Part shown: piece by piece, positions 7,931 to 19,659 of the stretch
Layout of the letters: the number at the start of each line of letters is the position of its first letter
Position numbering within the stretch: the first letter of the stretch is position 1
Assembly (NCBI GenBank): GCA_002842215.1
Contig: PHCC01000002.1
Span: forward strand, 124,001-188,000
DNA from: Betaproteobacteria bacterium HGW-Betaproteobacteria-9
Lineage (GTDB): Bacteria > Pseudomonadota > Gammaproteobacteria > Burkholderiales > Burkholderiaceae_C
Direction: 5' to 3'
DNA: 64,000 nucleotides
Program-made: the position numbers and the translations under genes
Notes under the pieces: generated by a model
The model's input: the letters and a program-made list of their open reading frames with translations, nothing else
What the model was told of the DNA's origin: nothing
The model's database searches: none

Positions 7931-9502
7931 ATGAGTGCCCAACCCGAACAAGAGACACCCGGCCGCGACAGCCTGATGCTGCGCCGCGTGGCCATCGACA
8001 CCTACCGCGAGAACGTGGCCTACCTGCACCGCGACTGCGCGGTCTACCGGGCCGAGGGCTTTCAGGCCCTGTCCAAGGTGGAAGTCCGTGCCAACGGCAA
8101 ACGCATCCTGGCCACGCTCAACGTGGTGGACGATGCGGCGATCGTCGGCTGCAACCAGCTCGGCGTGTCGGAGGACGCGTTCGTGCAACTGGAGGTGCCT
8201 GACGGCCACCCGGCCTCGGTGTCGCAGGCCGAGCCGCCGGAATCGATACCGGCGCTGTTTCGCAAGATCAACGGCGAGCGCCTCACACGCGCCGATTTCC
8301 ACGCCATCGTGGGCGACATCGCACAGCACCGCTATTCCAAGATCGAACTGACCGCCTTCGTGGTCGCCAGCAACCGCAGCGAGTTGGACCGCGAGGAGGT
8401 GTTTTTCCTCACCGAAGCCATGGTGGCCAGCGGCCGCCGACTGGACTGGCACGAGCCCTTGGTGGTGGACAAACACTGCATCGGCGGCATTCCGGGCAAC
8501 CGCACCTCCATGCTGGTGGTACCCATCGTGGCGGCCTATGGGCTGGTATTTCCCAAGACATCCTCGCGCGCCATCACCTCGCCCGCGGGCACCGCGGACA
8601 CCATGGAGGTATTGGCCACGGTGGAGCTGCCTTTTGATCGGTTGACCGAAATCGTGCGCACCCACAGGGGCTGCCTGGCCTGGGGCGGCACGGCCAACCT
8701 GTCGCCCGCCGACGATGTGCTGATCTCGGTCGAGCGGCCGCTGGCGCTGGACTCGCCGGGGCAAATGGTCGCGTCCATTCTGTCGAAGAAGATCGCGGCC
8801 GGCGCCACCCACCTGGTGCTCGACATCCCCATCGGCCCCACGGCCAAGGTGCGCTCCATGCCCGAGGCGCAGCGCTTGCGCCGCCTGTTTGAATACGTGG
8901 CGCAGCGCCTGCACCTGTCGCTGGACGTGGTCATCACCGACGGCCGCCAGCCGGTGGGGCAGGGCGTGGGGCCGGTGCTGGAGGCGCGCGACGTGATGCG
9001 CGTGCTGGAGAACCACCCCGATGCACCGAACGACCTGCGGCAGAAATCGCTGCGCCTGGCCGGGCGCCTGATCGAGTGCAGCCCCGACGTGCGCGGTGGC
9101 GACGGTTTCGGTATCGCGCGCGATATCCTGGACTCGGGCCGCGCGCTGGCGCAGATGCAGGCCATCATCGAGGCCCAGGGATCGCGCGACTTCGATCACC
9201 ACCACCCGGCGCTGGGCGTGCTCACGCTGGAGGTGACCGCGGCACAGGCCGGCGTGGTGACCGGCATCGACAACCTGCAGATCGCGCAGATCGCGCGCCT
9301 GGCCGGCGCTCCCAAGGTGCAGGGCGCGGGCGTGGACCTGCTGCGAAAGCTGGGCGACGCCGTGCGGGCGGGCGAAACGCTCTACCGCGTGCACGCCAGC
9401 TACCCGGCCGATCTCGAATTCGCGCGCCAGGCCTGCCTGCGCTTCAACGGTTTCAGCCTCGGTCACGCCGACCAGGTGCCCCATGTGTTTGTGGAGTTCT
9501 GA
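7931..9502 (+). CDS. thymidine phosphorylase / AMP phosphorylase family protein
   Basis: A 523-residue protein of the glycosyltransferase family 3 pyrimidine phosphorylase fold, in the long form with an extra N-terminal domain of about 90 residues. Visible motifs include [22 protein letters not shown] and [12 protein letters not shown], which form the phosphate-binding region. The long form is the architecture of archaeal AMP (NMP) phosphorylase and of bacterial proteins annotated as putative thymidine phosphorylase. The start at 7931 leaves only the short [11 protein letters not shown] tail before the first domain. Its stop overlaps the next gene by one base. Substrate (nucleoside versus nucleotide) is unresolved. 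Confidence 0.85.
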   Translation: MSAQPEQETPGRDSLMLRRVAIDTYRENVAYLHRDCAVYRAEGFQALSKVEVRANGKRILATLNVVDDAAIVGCNQLGVSEDAFVQLEVPDGHPASVSQAEPPESIPALFRKINGERLTRADFHAIVGDIAQHRYSKIELTAFVVASNRSELDREEVFFLTEAMVASGRRLDWHEPLVVDKHCIGGIPGNRTSMLVVPIVAAYGLVFPKTSSRAITSPAGTADTMEVLATVELPFDRLTEIVRTHRGCLAWGGTANLSPADDVLISVERPLALDSPGQMVASILSKKIAAGATHLVLDIPIGPTAKVRSMPEAQRLRRLFEYVAQRLHLSLDVVITDGRQPVGQGVGPVLEARDVMRVLENHPDAPNDLRQKSLRLAGRLIECSPDVRGGDGFGIARDILDSGRALAQMQAIIEAQGSRDFDHHHPALGVLTLEVTAAQAGVVTGIDNLQIAQIARLAGAPKVQGAGVDLLRKLGDAVRAGETLYRVHASYPADLEFARQACLRFNGFSLGHADQVPHVFVEF

Positions 9503-10410
9503 TGCCCCCCGACCTTTCTGCTGGCTGCCTGCTGTGTTTTGACGATGAGCAGACCATCGCCCAGGCGGTTGCCGCTGCGGCGGGTCTGACGTTGGCCATC
9601 ATTCAGCGCCACCGCTTTCCGGACGGCGAGTTGCGCCTGCGACTGCCCGAGAGCCTGCCACCGCGTGTGGTGTTCTGGCGCGGCCTGCACCAGCCGAACG
9701 AGAAGCTGGTTGAAATCCTGCTGGTCGCGCGCACCGCGCACCAGCTCGGCGCCGTGCACCTCACGCTGGTGGCGCCATACCTGGCCTACATGCGGCAGGA
9801 CATCGCGTTCAACCCCGGCGAAGCGGTGAGCCAGCGCGTCATCGGCCGCTTCCTGGCCGGTCTGTTTGACGCCGTGATCACGGTGGACCCGCACCTGCAC
9901 CGCGTGGCGACGCTGGAAGAGGCCATACCCGTGAAAGATGCCATCGTGCTCAGCGGCGCGCCGCTGCTGGCCGACCACATTGCGACGCAGCGCCCTGACG
10001 TGCTGCTGATCGGTCCCGACGAGGAGTCGCTGCAATGGGTGGCGCAGGCTGCTGCGCGTCACGGCTGGGCGCACGGCGTTTGCCGCAAGCTGCGGCATGG
10101 CGACCGGCAGGTGGACATCGAGCTGCCCGACCTGCCGTTCGCCGGACGCGCCGTGGTGCTGATGGACGACGTGGCCAGTTCGGGCCATACCCTTGCCCAG
10201 GCCGCGCGTTTGCTGAAAGCGGCGGGCGCGGCTTCGGTGGACGTGGCGGTCACGCACGCGTTGTTTGCCGAGGGCGCAGTCCGGCTGATCCGCGAAGCCG
10301 GTGCTGGTCAGATCTGGAGCACCGACTGCATTCCCCACGCCAGCAACGCGGTCAGTGTCGTGCCTGCGGTGACGGAGGCTTTGCGGCGCCTCGCCGACCG
10401 CACACACTGA
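9502..10410 (+). CDS. ribose-phosphate diphosphokinase (PRPP synthetase) family protein
   Basis: A 302-residue protein with the PRPP synthetase two-domain phosphoribosyltransferase fold. HRFPDGELRLRLPE, YLAYMRQD and VDPHLHR correspond to the flexible ATP-site and metal regions. VVLMDDVASSGHTL is the PRPP-binding loop. It is divergent from housekeeping Prs, which is expected elsewhere in the genome. It begins on the last base of the phosphorylase stop (TGATG). The pairing suggests use of the phosphorylase product, a ribose phosphate, for PRPP formation or the reverse. Confidence 0.82.
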   Translation: MPPDLSAGCLLCFDDEQTIAQAVAAAAGLTLAIIQRHRFPDGELRLRLPESLPPRVVFWRGLHQPNEKLVEILLVARTAHQLGAVHLTLVAPYLAYMRQDIAFNPGEAVSQRVIGRFLAGLFDAVITVDPHLHRVATLEEAIPVKDAIVLSGAPLLADHIATQRPDVLLIGPDEESLQWVAQAAARHGWAHGVCRKLRHGDRQVDIELPDLPFAGRAVVLMDDVASSGHTLAQAARLLKAAGAASVDVAVTHALFAEGAVRLIREAGAGQIWSTDCIPHASNAVSVVPAVTEALRRLADRTH

Positions 10411-10467
10411 TCGGCGCTTGCTATTGCGGTGGACTTCGCGCACATTGATTGCGCTCAATCGGGCCGT

Positions 10468-10501
10468 GCTCCCGATGGGTCATGATGTTTCATATGGGAG
10501 C
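10468..10501. promoter_or_regulatory. inverted repeat upstream of the acyl-CoA synthetase operon
   Basis: Arms GCTCCC (10468-10473) and GGGAGC (10496-10501) with a 22-nt spacer sit about 100 bases before the GTG start at 10604, in the 193-bp gap after the PRPP synthetase gene. A second short repeat ATTGA...TCAAT lies just upstream. It could be an operator or leader hairpin. I cannot assign a regulator. Confidence 0.3.
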
Positions 10502-10603
10502 GTCGTCTCCCGCCACACCACAGGCAGCGCAGGTTTTCCGGTTCGCTGACGGTCTTTCGTTTCAGCGTCTTACGACAGGCTGCTGTGCATCCAGGAGACC
10601 ACG

Positions 10604-12372
<1,769 letters not shown>

Positions 12373-12376
<4 letters not shown>

Positions 12377-13371
12377 CCGACAAGATTCACTTGGACCGTG
12401 CCCACCTGCACCATCTGTACCGCGGGATGCTGCGCATCCGTCGATTTGAAGCCAAGTGCGTCGAGCTTTACCAGGCGCAGAAAATCCGCGGCTTCCTGCA
12501 CCTGTACGACGGCGAGGAGGCCGTGGCCGTGGGGGTGATGGATGCGCTGGAGCCGCGCGACGCGGTGCTGGCCACCTACCGCGAGCACGGCCATGCGCTG
12601 GCGCGCGGCGTGCCGATGGCGCCGCTCATGGCCGAGATGCTGGGCAAGCTCGAAGGCTGTTGCCGCGGGCGCGGCGGTTCCATGCACCTGTTTCACCGCG
12701 AGCACCGCTTCTTCGGTGGCAACGCCATCGTCGGCGGTGGCCTGCCGCTGGCCGTGGGCATTGCCATGGCCGACAAACAGCTGCGACCGGGTGCGGTGAC
12801 GGCGTGTTTCTTTGGCGAGGGTGCGGTGGCCGAAGGGGCTTTTCATGAGAGCATGAACCTGGCGGCCATCTGGACGCTGCCGGTGCTGTTCGTGTGTGAA
12901 AACAACCTCTACGCCATGGGTGTTCCGCTGGCCGATTCCGAGTCGCAGACCGAGGTGTACCGCAAGGCCGACGCCTACCGCATGGCCTCGGCGCAGGTCG
13001 ATGCGATGGACCCGGTCCAGATGGCCGCCGCCGCGCGGCGCGCCGTGGCGCATGTGCGCGCCGGCCTCGGGCCGTATTTCCTGGAATGCCGCACCTACCG
13101 TTTCCGCGCGCATTCGATGTTCGACACACAGGCCTACCGTACGCGGGGCGAGATCGAAGACTGGCGCCAGCGCGATCCGATCGAGCGCTTGCGCCACTGG
13201 ATGGAGGGCAACCACCTGTTGACCACGGACGAAGCCGCGGCGATCGACGCCACGGTGGCCGCGGAGCTTCAGGCGGCGGTGGCGTTTGCCGAGGCCGGCA
13301 CGCTGGAACCGGTGGACCAGCTGGAGCGCTTCGTGCTGATGGACAGCGTGGTGCAGGAGGCGGCGCCATGA
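12373..13371 (+). CDS. 2-oxoacid dehydrogenase E1 component, alpha subunit (pyruvate/acetoin type)
   Basis: A 332-residue thiamine-diphosphate-dependent E1 alpha chain. The ThDP motif runs from [18 protein letters not shown] to ENN with the usual spacing, and [15 protein letters not shown] precedes it. The length fits the separate-alpha/beta pyruvate, branched-chain or acetoin dehydrogenases. It overlaps the ligase stop and the E1 beta start by 4 bases each. The substrate is most likely pyruvate or acetoin, inferred from family only. Confidence 0.9.
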
Positions 13372-14363
13372 GCAGCTTCACACCCCTCCGGATGACCTAC
13401 CGCGAAGCCTGCAAGCAGGCGATCCGCGACGCGCTGCTGGCCGACCCACGCTGCTTCGTGATGGGTGAGGACGTGGGCAAATACGGGGGTTGCTACGCCG
13501 TGACCAAGGGCCTGCTGGAAGAGTTCGGCCCCGCGCGCATCGTCGACACGCCGCTGGCCGAGGTGGGTTTTGTCGGCGCGGGTGTGGGCGCAGCGCTGGC
13601 CGGTCTGCGCCCCATCGTCGAGATCATGACCTGCAACTTCAGCCTGCTCGCGCTGGACCAGATCATGAACAACGCCGCCACCATCCCGCACATGTCGGGT
13701 GGACAGTTCGCCGTGCCGCTGGTGATCCGCATGGCCACCGGCGCGGGTCGTCAGCTGGCGGCGCAGCATTCGCACAGCCTGGAGGGCTGGTTCGCCCACA
13801 TCCCCGGACTCAAGGTACTGGTGCCCGGCACGGTGGAGGACGCGCGCCACATGCTCGCCGCCGCACTGGCCGACCCCAACCCCGTGCTGATCTTCGAACA
13901 CATCGTGCTCTACAACGCCGAGGGCGAACTGGACCCGGCCGTCACTGCGGTGGACATTGAACACGCGCGCGTGCGCCGCCCGGGCAAGGATGTCAGCCTG
14001 GTGACCTATGGCAACAGCCTGCCCAAGTGCCTGGCCGCGGCGCAGCAACTGGCGGGCGAGGGCATCGAGGCCGAGGTGATCGACCTGCGTGTCTTGCGCC
14101 CGCTGGACACCGCCACCGTGATGGAATCACTCACCCGCACGCACCGCTGCGTGATCGTGGACGAGGGCTGGAAGAGCGGCTCGATCTCGGCCGAGATTGC
14201 AGCCCGACTGGCCGAAGACGCGCTCTACGAGCTCGATGCCCCGGTGCGCCGCGTCTGTGCCCGCGAGGTGCCAGTGCCCTACGCCGAACACATGGAAACG
14301 GCCAGCCTGCCGCAGGTGCCCGACATCGTGGCCGCCGTGCGCAGCGTGGTGAAAGCGGGGTAG
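13368..14363 (+). CDS. 2-oxoacid dehydrogenase E1 component, beta subunit
   Basis: A 331-residue E1 beta (transketolase-like) chain. Diagnostic segments are [39 protein letters not shown], and the C-terminal transketolase domain with [19 protein letters not shown]. It forms the alpha2beta2 E1 with the preceding gene product. The start overlaps the E1 alpha stop (ATGA). It lies 5 bases before the E2 gene. Confidence 0.92.
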   Translation: MSSFTPLRMTYREACKQAIRDALLADPRCFVMGEDVGKYGGCYAVTKGLLEEFGPARIVDTPLAEVGFVGAGVGAALAGLRPIVEIMTCNFSLLALDQIMNNAATIPHMSGGQFAVPLVIRMATGAGRQLAAQHSHSLEGWFAHIPGLKVLVPGTVEDARHMLAAALADPNPVLIFEHIVLYNAEGELDPAVTAVDIEHARVRRPGKDVSLVTYGNSLPKCLAAAQQLAGEGIEAEVIDLRVLRPLDTATVMESLTRTHRCVIVDEGWKSGSISAEIAARLAEDALYELDAPVRRVCAREVPVPYAEHMETASLPQVPDIVAAVRSVVKAG

Positions 14364-14368
14364 GGCGC

Positions 14369-15595
14369 ATGGCCGACTTCCTGATGCCCGCGCTGGGTGC
14401 CGACATGGAAACCGGCACGGTGGTGCAGTGGCTCGTCGAGCCGGGAGCCCGGGTGAAGCCTGGCGATGTGGTCGCAGTGGTGGAAACGCACAAAGGCGCG
14501 ATCGATGTGGAGTGTTTTCTCGACGGCGTGATCGGTGAGCTCGCCCCGATGGGAGAAAGCTTGCCGGTGGGTGCGGTGCTGGCGCGGGTAGCGCTGCCTG
14601 GCGAGGCGGGTGCAGCAGCGCCAGCGCCGCTAACCGCAGTGCAGGCCGGTCCGGCTTCGATCCCGGCATCAACAGCACCGGCGGCGAAGCCTGCCACGGC
14701 ACCCTTGGCGCCAGTTCCGCAGGCGGCAGTGACCGGCACACCGTTGCGAGCCAAGGTCAGCCCCGCCGCGCGCCGCCGCGCGCAGACGCTCGGCCTGACG
14801 CCAGACGCCTTGTACGGCAGCGGTGCCGATGGTGCGGTCACGCTGGCCGATGTGGAGCGCGCGGCGTCGCAAGCCCCACCTATGGCCGTGCGAACGGCAA
14901 CCCCGCAACGCGTGAAACCGGGCGGTTTCGACGCCCCCCAGATGCGCCAGGCCATCGCGGCGGCCATGAGCCGATCCAAGCGCGAAATCCCGCATTACTA
15001 CCTGGCTGAAACGGTGGATTTCGCAGCGGCCCAGACCTGGCTCGATGGCTGGAACCGCGACCGCCAGCCGGAAGACCGGCTGCTCAGCGCCGTGCTGCTG
15101 CTCAAGGCCACGGCCCTCGCTTTGCGCGAGGTGCCGCAGCTCAACGGCTTTTACGAGAGTGGGCAGTTCCGCCCCGGCGACGGCATCCACATCGGCTGGG
15201 CGATTGCCCTGCGCGGTGGTGGCCTGGTGGCGCCGGCCATCCACCATGCCGACCAGAAGACCCTGCCCGAGCTCATGACCGCTCTGCGCGATCTGGTGCA
15301 GCGGGCGCGGGCTGGCGGGCTGCGCAGCTCCGAACTCACCGACCCGACCATCACCGTCTCCAGCCTGGGCGACCGCGGTGCCGAAAGCGTGTGGGGTGTC
15401 ATCTACCCGCCGCAGGTCGCCATCGTCGGCTTCGGGCGTGTGCTGTCCAAACCATGGGTGGTGGATGGGCAGGTGTTGCCACGACCGGTGGTCAATGCCA
15501 GTCTGGCGGCCGATCACCGCGTCAGCGACGGCCACCTCGGCGGCCAGTTGCTGGTGGCCATCCACCGCGCCCTGCACACACCACAAACCCTTTGA
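14369..15595 (+). CDS. 2-oxoacid dehydrogenase E2 component (dihydrolipoyl acyltransferase)
   Basis: A 408-residue E2. Residues 1-77 form a lipoyl domain in which the lipoylated lysine is K42 in the unusual context ETHKGAIDVE instead of the common ETDKA. An Ala/Pro-rich linker follows. Then comes a peripheral-subunit-binding domain (about 125-165), then the catalytic acyltransferase domain ending with DHRVSDG (H383 catalytic). The ETxKGAI form marks a subgroup that is distinct from housekeeping PDH E2. No E3 gene is present in the operon, so the complex would borrow the general dihydrolipoamide dehydrogenase. Confidence 0.9.
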   Translation: MADFLMPALGADMETGTVVQWLVEPGARVKPGDVVAVVETHKGAIDVECFLDGVIGELAPMGESLPVGAVLARVALPGEAGAAAPAPLTAVQAGPASIPASTAPAAKPATAPLAPVPQAAVTGTPLRAKVSPAARRRAQTLGLTPDALYGSGADGAVTLADVERAASQAPPMAVRTATPQRVKPGGFDAPQMRQAIAAAMSRSKREIPHYYLAETVDFAAAQTWLDGWNRDRQPEDRLLSAVLLLKATALALREVPQLNGFYESGQFRPGDGIHIGWAIALRGGGLVAPAIHHADQKTLPELMTALRDLVQRARAGGLRSSELTDPTITVSSLGDRGAESVWGVIYPPQVAIVGFGRVLSKPWVVDGQVLPRPVVNASLAADHRVSDGHLGGQLLVAIHRALHTPQTL

Positions 15596-15608
15596 ACCGG
15601 GAGCCTCC

Positions 15609-15845
15609 ATGAACCCAGCCGACATCCGACAACTCGCGACCGATGTGCTGGCCGGCATCGCCCCCGAGGCCGACCTGAGTACCGTTGGCGACCACGAGGA
15701 CCTGCGCGAGGCGCTGGACCTCGACTCGATGGATTTCCTCAACTTCATCATCGGCCTGAGCCAGGGCAGTGGCGTGCCGATTCCCGAAAGCGACTACCCG
15801 CGGCTGTTCACGCTGCAAGGGCTGGTGGCGTACCTGGCCCGGTGA
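15609..15845 (+). CDS. acyl carrier protein
   Basis: A 78-residue acidic ACP-like protein. The phosphopantetheine attachment serine is S40 in LDLDSMDFLNFI, flanked by helices of the usual spacing. It starts 13 bases after the E2 stop, with GGGAGCC upstream as ribosome site. It is not next to fatty-acid synthesis genes. Its position after the E2 suggests that the dehydrogenase or the acyl-CoA synthetase hands an acyl group to it, which is inference. Confidence 0.88.
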   Translation: MNPADIRQLATDVLAGIAPEADLSTVGDHEDLREALDLDSMDFLNFIIGLSQGSGVPIPESDYPRLFTLQGLVAYLAR

Positions 15846-15944
15846 ATCGGGACGTCCTTTCACGCGCCATGGGTGTGTGGCGGGTCGCTTGCGTGGTTGC
15901 GGCGGACAGGCATACAGTGAAACCGGTCTCTTTGCGGAGGTGCG

Positions 15945-17381
15945 ATGAACACGTCTCCTGCCATGGGTCTCCGGGCCTTCGGGGGCATCGGCTTCAGCCT
16001 CCGTCGCTGGTGGTTGTGGGGTGCGTTGTTGTGGGCCCTCGCGGTGACCGGTGTGCGGGCAGAACAGGCCGTGGTCCTGACGGTACAGGGCGCCATAGGA
16101 CCCGCCAGCGCTGACTACGTGATCCGTGGCCTGCAGCGTGCCCAGCAGCAGGGCGCTGCGCTGGTGGTGCTGGAGCTGGACACGCCCGGCGGGCTCGACA
16201 CCTCCATGCGCCAGATCATCCAGGCCATCCTGGCCTCACCCGTGCCGGTCGCCACCTACGTGACGCCACAGGGCGCACGGGCCGCGAGCGCCGGCACCTA
16301 CATCCTCTACGCCAGCCACATCGCCGCCATGGCGCCGGCCACCACCTTGGGCGCCGCCACGCCCGTGGCCATCGGCATGCCGGGCGCACCGCAGGCGCCA
16401 CGGGAACGGCCCGATTCCTCGCCGGCGTCCAAAGACACACCGGGTACGCCCGCGCCCGCATCGCCCGCCGACGCGATGACCGCCAAGCAGGTCAACGACG
16501 CGGCGGCTTTCATCCGCGGCCTGGCGATACAACACGGACGCAACGCCCAGTGGGCCGAACGCGCGGTCCGAGAGGCAGCCAGCCTGGCGGCGAGCGAAGC
16601 CTTGAACGAGAAAGTGATTGACGTGGTGGCCGACGACATCGCCGACCTGCTCACGCAGATTGACGGGCGCACCGTGCGCATGGCCAGTGGCGAGCTGCGT
16701 CTGCAGACGCGCGGTCTGACCACCCAGGCGCAGCCGCCCGACTGGCGCCACCGCCTGCTGGGCGTGATCGCCAACCCGAGCTTGGCGCTGATCCTGCTGA
16801 TGATCGGGGTCTACGGCCTGATGTTCGAGTTTTCGTCACCCGGCTTCGGTCTGCCCGGGACCGTGGGCGCGCTCTGTCTGCTGCTGGCGATGTTTGCATT
16901 GCAGCTGCTGCCGGTGAACTACGCGGCGCTCGCGCTGATCCTGCTGGGCTTTGCACTGCTGGCTGCCGAACTGCTTTCGCCCTCGTTTGGCGTGCTCGGT
17001 GTGGGTGGTGTCGTGGCGTTCATCGCTGGCGGACTGCTGCTGTTTGACCGCGATGTACCCGGCCTGGGTGTGCCGCTGCCGCTGATTTTCGGCATCGCCG
17101 TCACGGCAGCGGCCGCGGTGTTGCTGGGTGGTGGCATGGCGCTGCGGGCGCGCCGCGCGCCGGTGGTCAGCGGTGGCGAGGGCCTGGTCGGCGCGCTCGG
17201 TGATGTGGTCCAGGTGCAGGACGATCAGGCCTGGGCCGAGGTGCATGGCGAGCGTTGGCAGGTGCGCTCGGAATCGCCCCTGTTGCCAGGGCAGCGCGTG
17301 CGGGTGCTGGGTTTGAGCGACCTGGTACTGCAGGTGCGGCCCGACACCGAAAACTTTTCTGCGTCCCAATCATCCCCCTGA
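15945..17381 (+). CDS. NfeD family membrane-bound serine protease (ClpP class)
   Basis: A 478-residue protein with an N-terminal signal/anchor (residues about 20-39). A ClpP-like protease domain follows, with serine in [11 protein letters not shown] and lysine in [11 protein letters not shown] Pro/Ala/Ser-rich insertion at about 145-180 splits it. Four or five membrane segments follow at about 270-400, then a soluble OB-fold NfeD domain. Long-form NfeD proteins cleave slipins near the C-terminus. Here the slipin gene follows by 14 bases, the standard partnership. The start has GGAGG 4 bases upstream. Confidence 0.9.
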   Translation: MNTSPAMGLRAFGGIGFSLRRWWLWGALLWALAVTGVRAEQAVVLTVQGAIGPASADYVIRGLQRAQQQGAALVVLELDTPGGLDTSMRQIIQAILASPVPVATYVTPQGARAASAGTYILYASHIAAMAPATTLGAATPVAIGMPGAPQAPRERPDSSPASKDTPGTPAPASPADAMTAKQVNDAAAFIRGLAIQHGRNAQWAERAVREAASLAASEALNEKVIDVVADDIADLLTQIDGRTVRMASGELRLQTRGLTTQAQPPDWRHRLLGVIANPSLALILLMIGVYGLMFEFSSPGFGLPGTVGALCLLLAMFALQLLPVNYAALALILLGFALLAAELLSPSFGVLGVGGVVAFIAGGLLLFDRDVPGLGVPLPLIFGIAVTAAAAVLLGGGMALRARRAPVVSGGEGLVGALGDVVQVQDDQAWAEVHGERWQVRSESPLLPGQRVRVLGLSDLVLQVRPDTENFSASQSSP

Positions 17382-17395
17382 AGGAGGCACCCACG

Positions 17396-18172
17396 ATGTT
17401 CGATTTCAACCTGGGACTGGGCGCGATCCTCGTGCCCGTTGTGCTGATCCTGCTGGCGTCGTCGTTCCGCATCCTGCGCGAGTACGAGCGTGGCGTGGTG
17501 TTCCAGCTCGGCCGTTTCTGGAAGGTCAAGGGGCCGGGTCTGGTGATCGTGGTGCCGGGCCTGCAGCAGATGGTGCGGGTCGATCTGCGCGTGGTGACCA
17601 TGGACGTGCCGCCGCAGGATGTGATCTCGCGCGACAACGTATCGGTCAAGGTCAATGCGGTGGTGTTCTTCCGCGTGGTGGCGCCCGACAAGGCCATCAT
17701 CCAGGTGGAAAACTTCCTCGTGGCCACCAGCCAGCTCGCGCAGACCACGTTGCGCGTGGTGCTGGGCAAACACGAGCTCGACGAAATGCTGGCCGAGCGC
17801 GAGCGGCTGAACCTTGATGTACAGCAGATCCTGGACGCGCAGACGGGTGCCTGGGGCATCAAGGTGACCAACGTCGAGATCAAGCACATTGACCTCAACG
17901 AGTCCATGGTGCGCGCCATCGCGCGCCAGGCCGAAGCCGAACGCGAGCGGCGTGCCAAGGTGATCCATGCCGAAGGCGAGAAGCAGGCCGCCGTGTCCTT
18001 GCTCGAAGCCGCACAGATGCTGTCGCAGCAGCCCGAGGCCATGCAGCTGCGCTACCTGCAGACCATGACCCAGGTGGCCGGTGACCGCGCGTCGACCATC
18101 GTGTTCCCGCTGCCGATGGACCTGCTTGGGCGCATGCTCGACAAAGCCCGACCATCGGCCGATGGGGGTTGA
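17396..18172 (+). CDS. slipin family protein (SPFH/stomatin)
   Basis: A 258-residue SPFH-domain protein. The N-terminal membrane segment [18 protein letters not shown] is followed by the stomatin signature ([37 protein letters not shown]). A C-terminal coiled coil (about 170-220, rich in [19 protein letters not shown]) oligomerises the protein. AAGGAGG upstream is a strong ribosome site. Co-transcribed with the NfeD protease, it probably organises membrane microdomains or protein quality control. Confidence 0.92.
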   Translation: MFDFNLGLGAILVPVVLILLASSFRILREYERGVVFQLGRFWKVKGPGLVIVVPGLQQMVRVDLRVVTMDVPPQDVISRDNVSVKVNAVVFFRVVAPDKAIIQVENFLVATSQLAQTTLRVVLGKHELDEMLAERERLNLDVQQILDAQTGAWGIKVTNVEIKHIDLNESMVRAIARQAEAERERRAKVIHAEGEKQAAVSLLEAAQMLSQQPEAMQLRYLQTMTQVAGDRASTIVFPLPMDLLGRMLDKARPSADGG

Positions 18173-18196
18173 TCAACCGGTTTATCCTTGGTCTCC

Positions 18197-18838
18197 ATGA
18201 AGCTCTACAACTACTTCCGCTCCTCGGCGTCCTTCCGTGTGCGCATCGCGCTCGCGCTCAAGGGCCTGCCTTACGAATACCTGCCGGTGCACCTCGCCAA
18301 AGGCGAACACAAACAGTCCGCCTACAGCGATATCGCGGCCGACCAACTGGTGCCACTGCTGGAACTGGACGATGGCACGCGCCTGTCGCAGTCGATGGCG
18401 ATCATCGAGTACCTGGACGACATCCATCCCGAACCCGCCCTGGTGCCGCGCGAAGCGCTGGCGCGGGCCCGAGTGCGGGCGCTGGCGCAGTCGATTGCCT
18501 GCGAGATCCACCCCATCAACAACCTGCGCGTGCTCAAGTACCTCTCGGGCACGCTGAAGCTGGACGAAGATGCCAGGAACACCTGGTACCGCCACTGGGT
18601 GCGCAGCGGACTGGAGGCCTTTGAACGGCAGCTGGCCCAACAGCCGGCTTCGCGCTTCTGTTACGGCGACACGCCCACGCTGGCTGACTGTTGTCTGGTG
18701 CCGCAGATCTTCAACGGGCAACGTTTCAACACCCCGTTCGACGGCTTGCCACGCACCATGGCCGCTTTCGACGCCTGCATGGCGTTGCCGGCGTTTCAGC
18801 AGGCGCAGCCCTCTGCCTGCCCGGACTTCGAAGCCTGA
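18197..18838 (+). CDS. maiA: maleylacetoacetate isomerase (zeta-class glutathione S-transferase)
   Basis: A 213-residue zeta GST with the active-site segment SSASFRVRIALALKG at residues 8-22, followed by the glutathione-binding SQSMAIIEYLDD. It converts maleylacetoacetate (or maleylpyruvate) to the fumaryl isomer using glutathione. ATG at 18197 is preferred over an in-frame TTG nine bases earlier. It is not adjacent to homogentisate or gentisate genes here, so the physiological substrate is open. The stop overlaps the PgeF start by one base. Confidence 0.88.
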   Translation: MKLYNYFRSSASFRVRIALALKGLPYEYLPVHLAKGEHKQSAYSDIAADQLVPLLELDDGTRLSQSMAIIEYLDDIHPEPALVPREALARARVRALAQSIACEIHPINNLRVLKYLSGTLKLDEDARNTWYRHWVRSGLEAFERQLAQQPASRFCYGDTPTLADCCLVPQIFNGQRFNTPFDGLPRTMAAFDACMALPAFQQAQPSACPDFEA

Positions 18839-19659
18839 TGCCCATACCGGAAGACTGGCTGGTGCCTGACTGGCCCTTGCCGGCCGGGGTGCGCGCGGTG
18901 TTCACCACCCGCTCGGGCGGCGTGTCGGCGCTGCCGTTTGACCGCCTCAACCTCGGCGACCATGTGGGTGACGATCCGGCTGCGGTCGCCACCAACCGGG
19001 CGCGTCTGGCCGGTGCCACCGGTGTGCGACCGGTGTTCCTGAAGCAGGTGCACGGCGTGGCCGTGGCCACACTCGATACCCGGACGCCCGATGGGGGTGA
19101 GGCCGATGCCTGCCTGAGCACCTTGCCCGGTGTGGCCTGCACCATCATGGTGGCGGACTGCCTGCCGGTGCTGTTCACGAACAGCGCGGGCAGCGTGGTG
19201 GCGGCCGCCCACGCCGGCTGGCGTGGACTGGCGGGTGGGCCGGATGGTCAAGGGGTTCTGGAGGCCACAGTCGCCGCTTTGGTGCAGGCGGTTCAGCAGA
19301 TGGACGCCTCGGCCGATCGGGACCGCGTCATCGCCGACATGCTGGTCTGGCTGGGACCCTGCATCGGGCCCGAAGCGTTTGAGGTGGGGCCTGAGGTGCG
19401 GGCTGCTTTTGTGCAGAGCGATCCGGCGGCCCAACGCGCCTTTGTTCCGCACCCCGCGGGTGGTGAGAAGTACCACGCGAACCTGTCGGCGCTGGCCCGG
19501 TTGCGGCTGAGCGCCATGGGCATCCACCACGTCTATGGCAACGACGGTACCCCGGTCTGGTGTACCGCGACACAAGCCTTACGTTTCTTTTCCCACCGCC
19601 GGGATGCTGTCCGTCTGGGCAGCACCGGACGCATGGCGGCCTGCATCTGGCGGCAATGA
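18838..19659 (+). CDS. pgeF: peptidoglycan editing factor PgeF (YfiH/DUF152, polyphenol oxidase-like)
   Basis: A 273-residue YfiH-family protein. Conserved metal/active-site segments are KQVHG, VADCLPVLF, AAHAGWRGLAGG and GPCIGPEAFEVG. E. coli YfiH prevents misincorporation into peptidoglycan by editing UDP-MurNAc-L-Ser; other members have been described as multicopper polyphenol oxidases. The start overlaps the maiA stop by one base. Its last 81 bases overlap a convergent minus-strand gene. Confidence 0.88.
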   Translation: MPIPEDWLVPDWPLPAGVRAVFTTRSGGVSALPFDRLNLGDHVGDDPAAVATNRARLAGATGVRPVFLKQVHGVAVATLDTRTPDGGEADACLSTLPGVACTIMVADCLPVLFTNSAGSVVAAAHAGWRGLAGGPDGQGVLEATVAALVQAVQQMDASADRDRVIADMLVWLGPCIGPEAFEVGPEVRAAFVQSDPAAQRAFVPHPAGGEKYHANLSALARLRLSAMGIHHVYGNDGTPVWCTATQALRFFSHRRDAVRLGSTGRMAACIWRQ

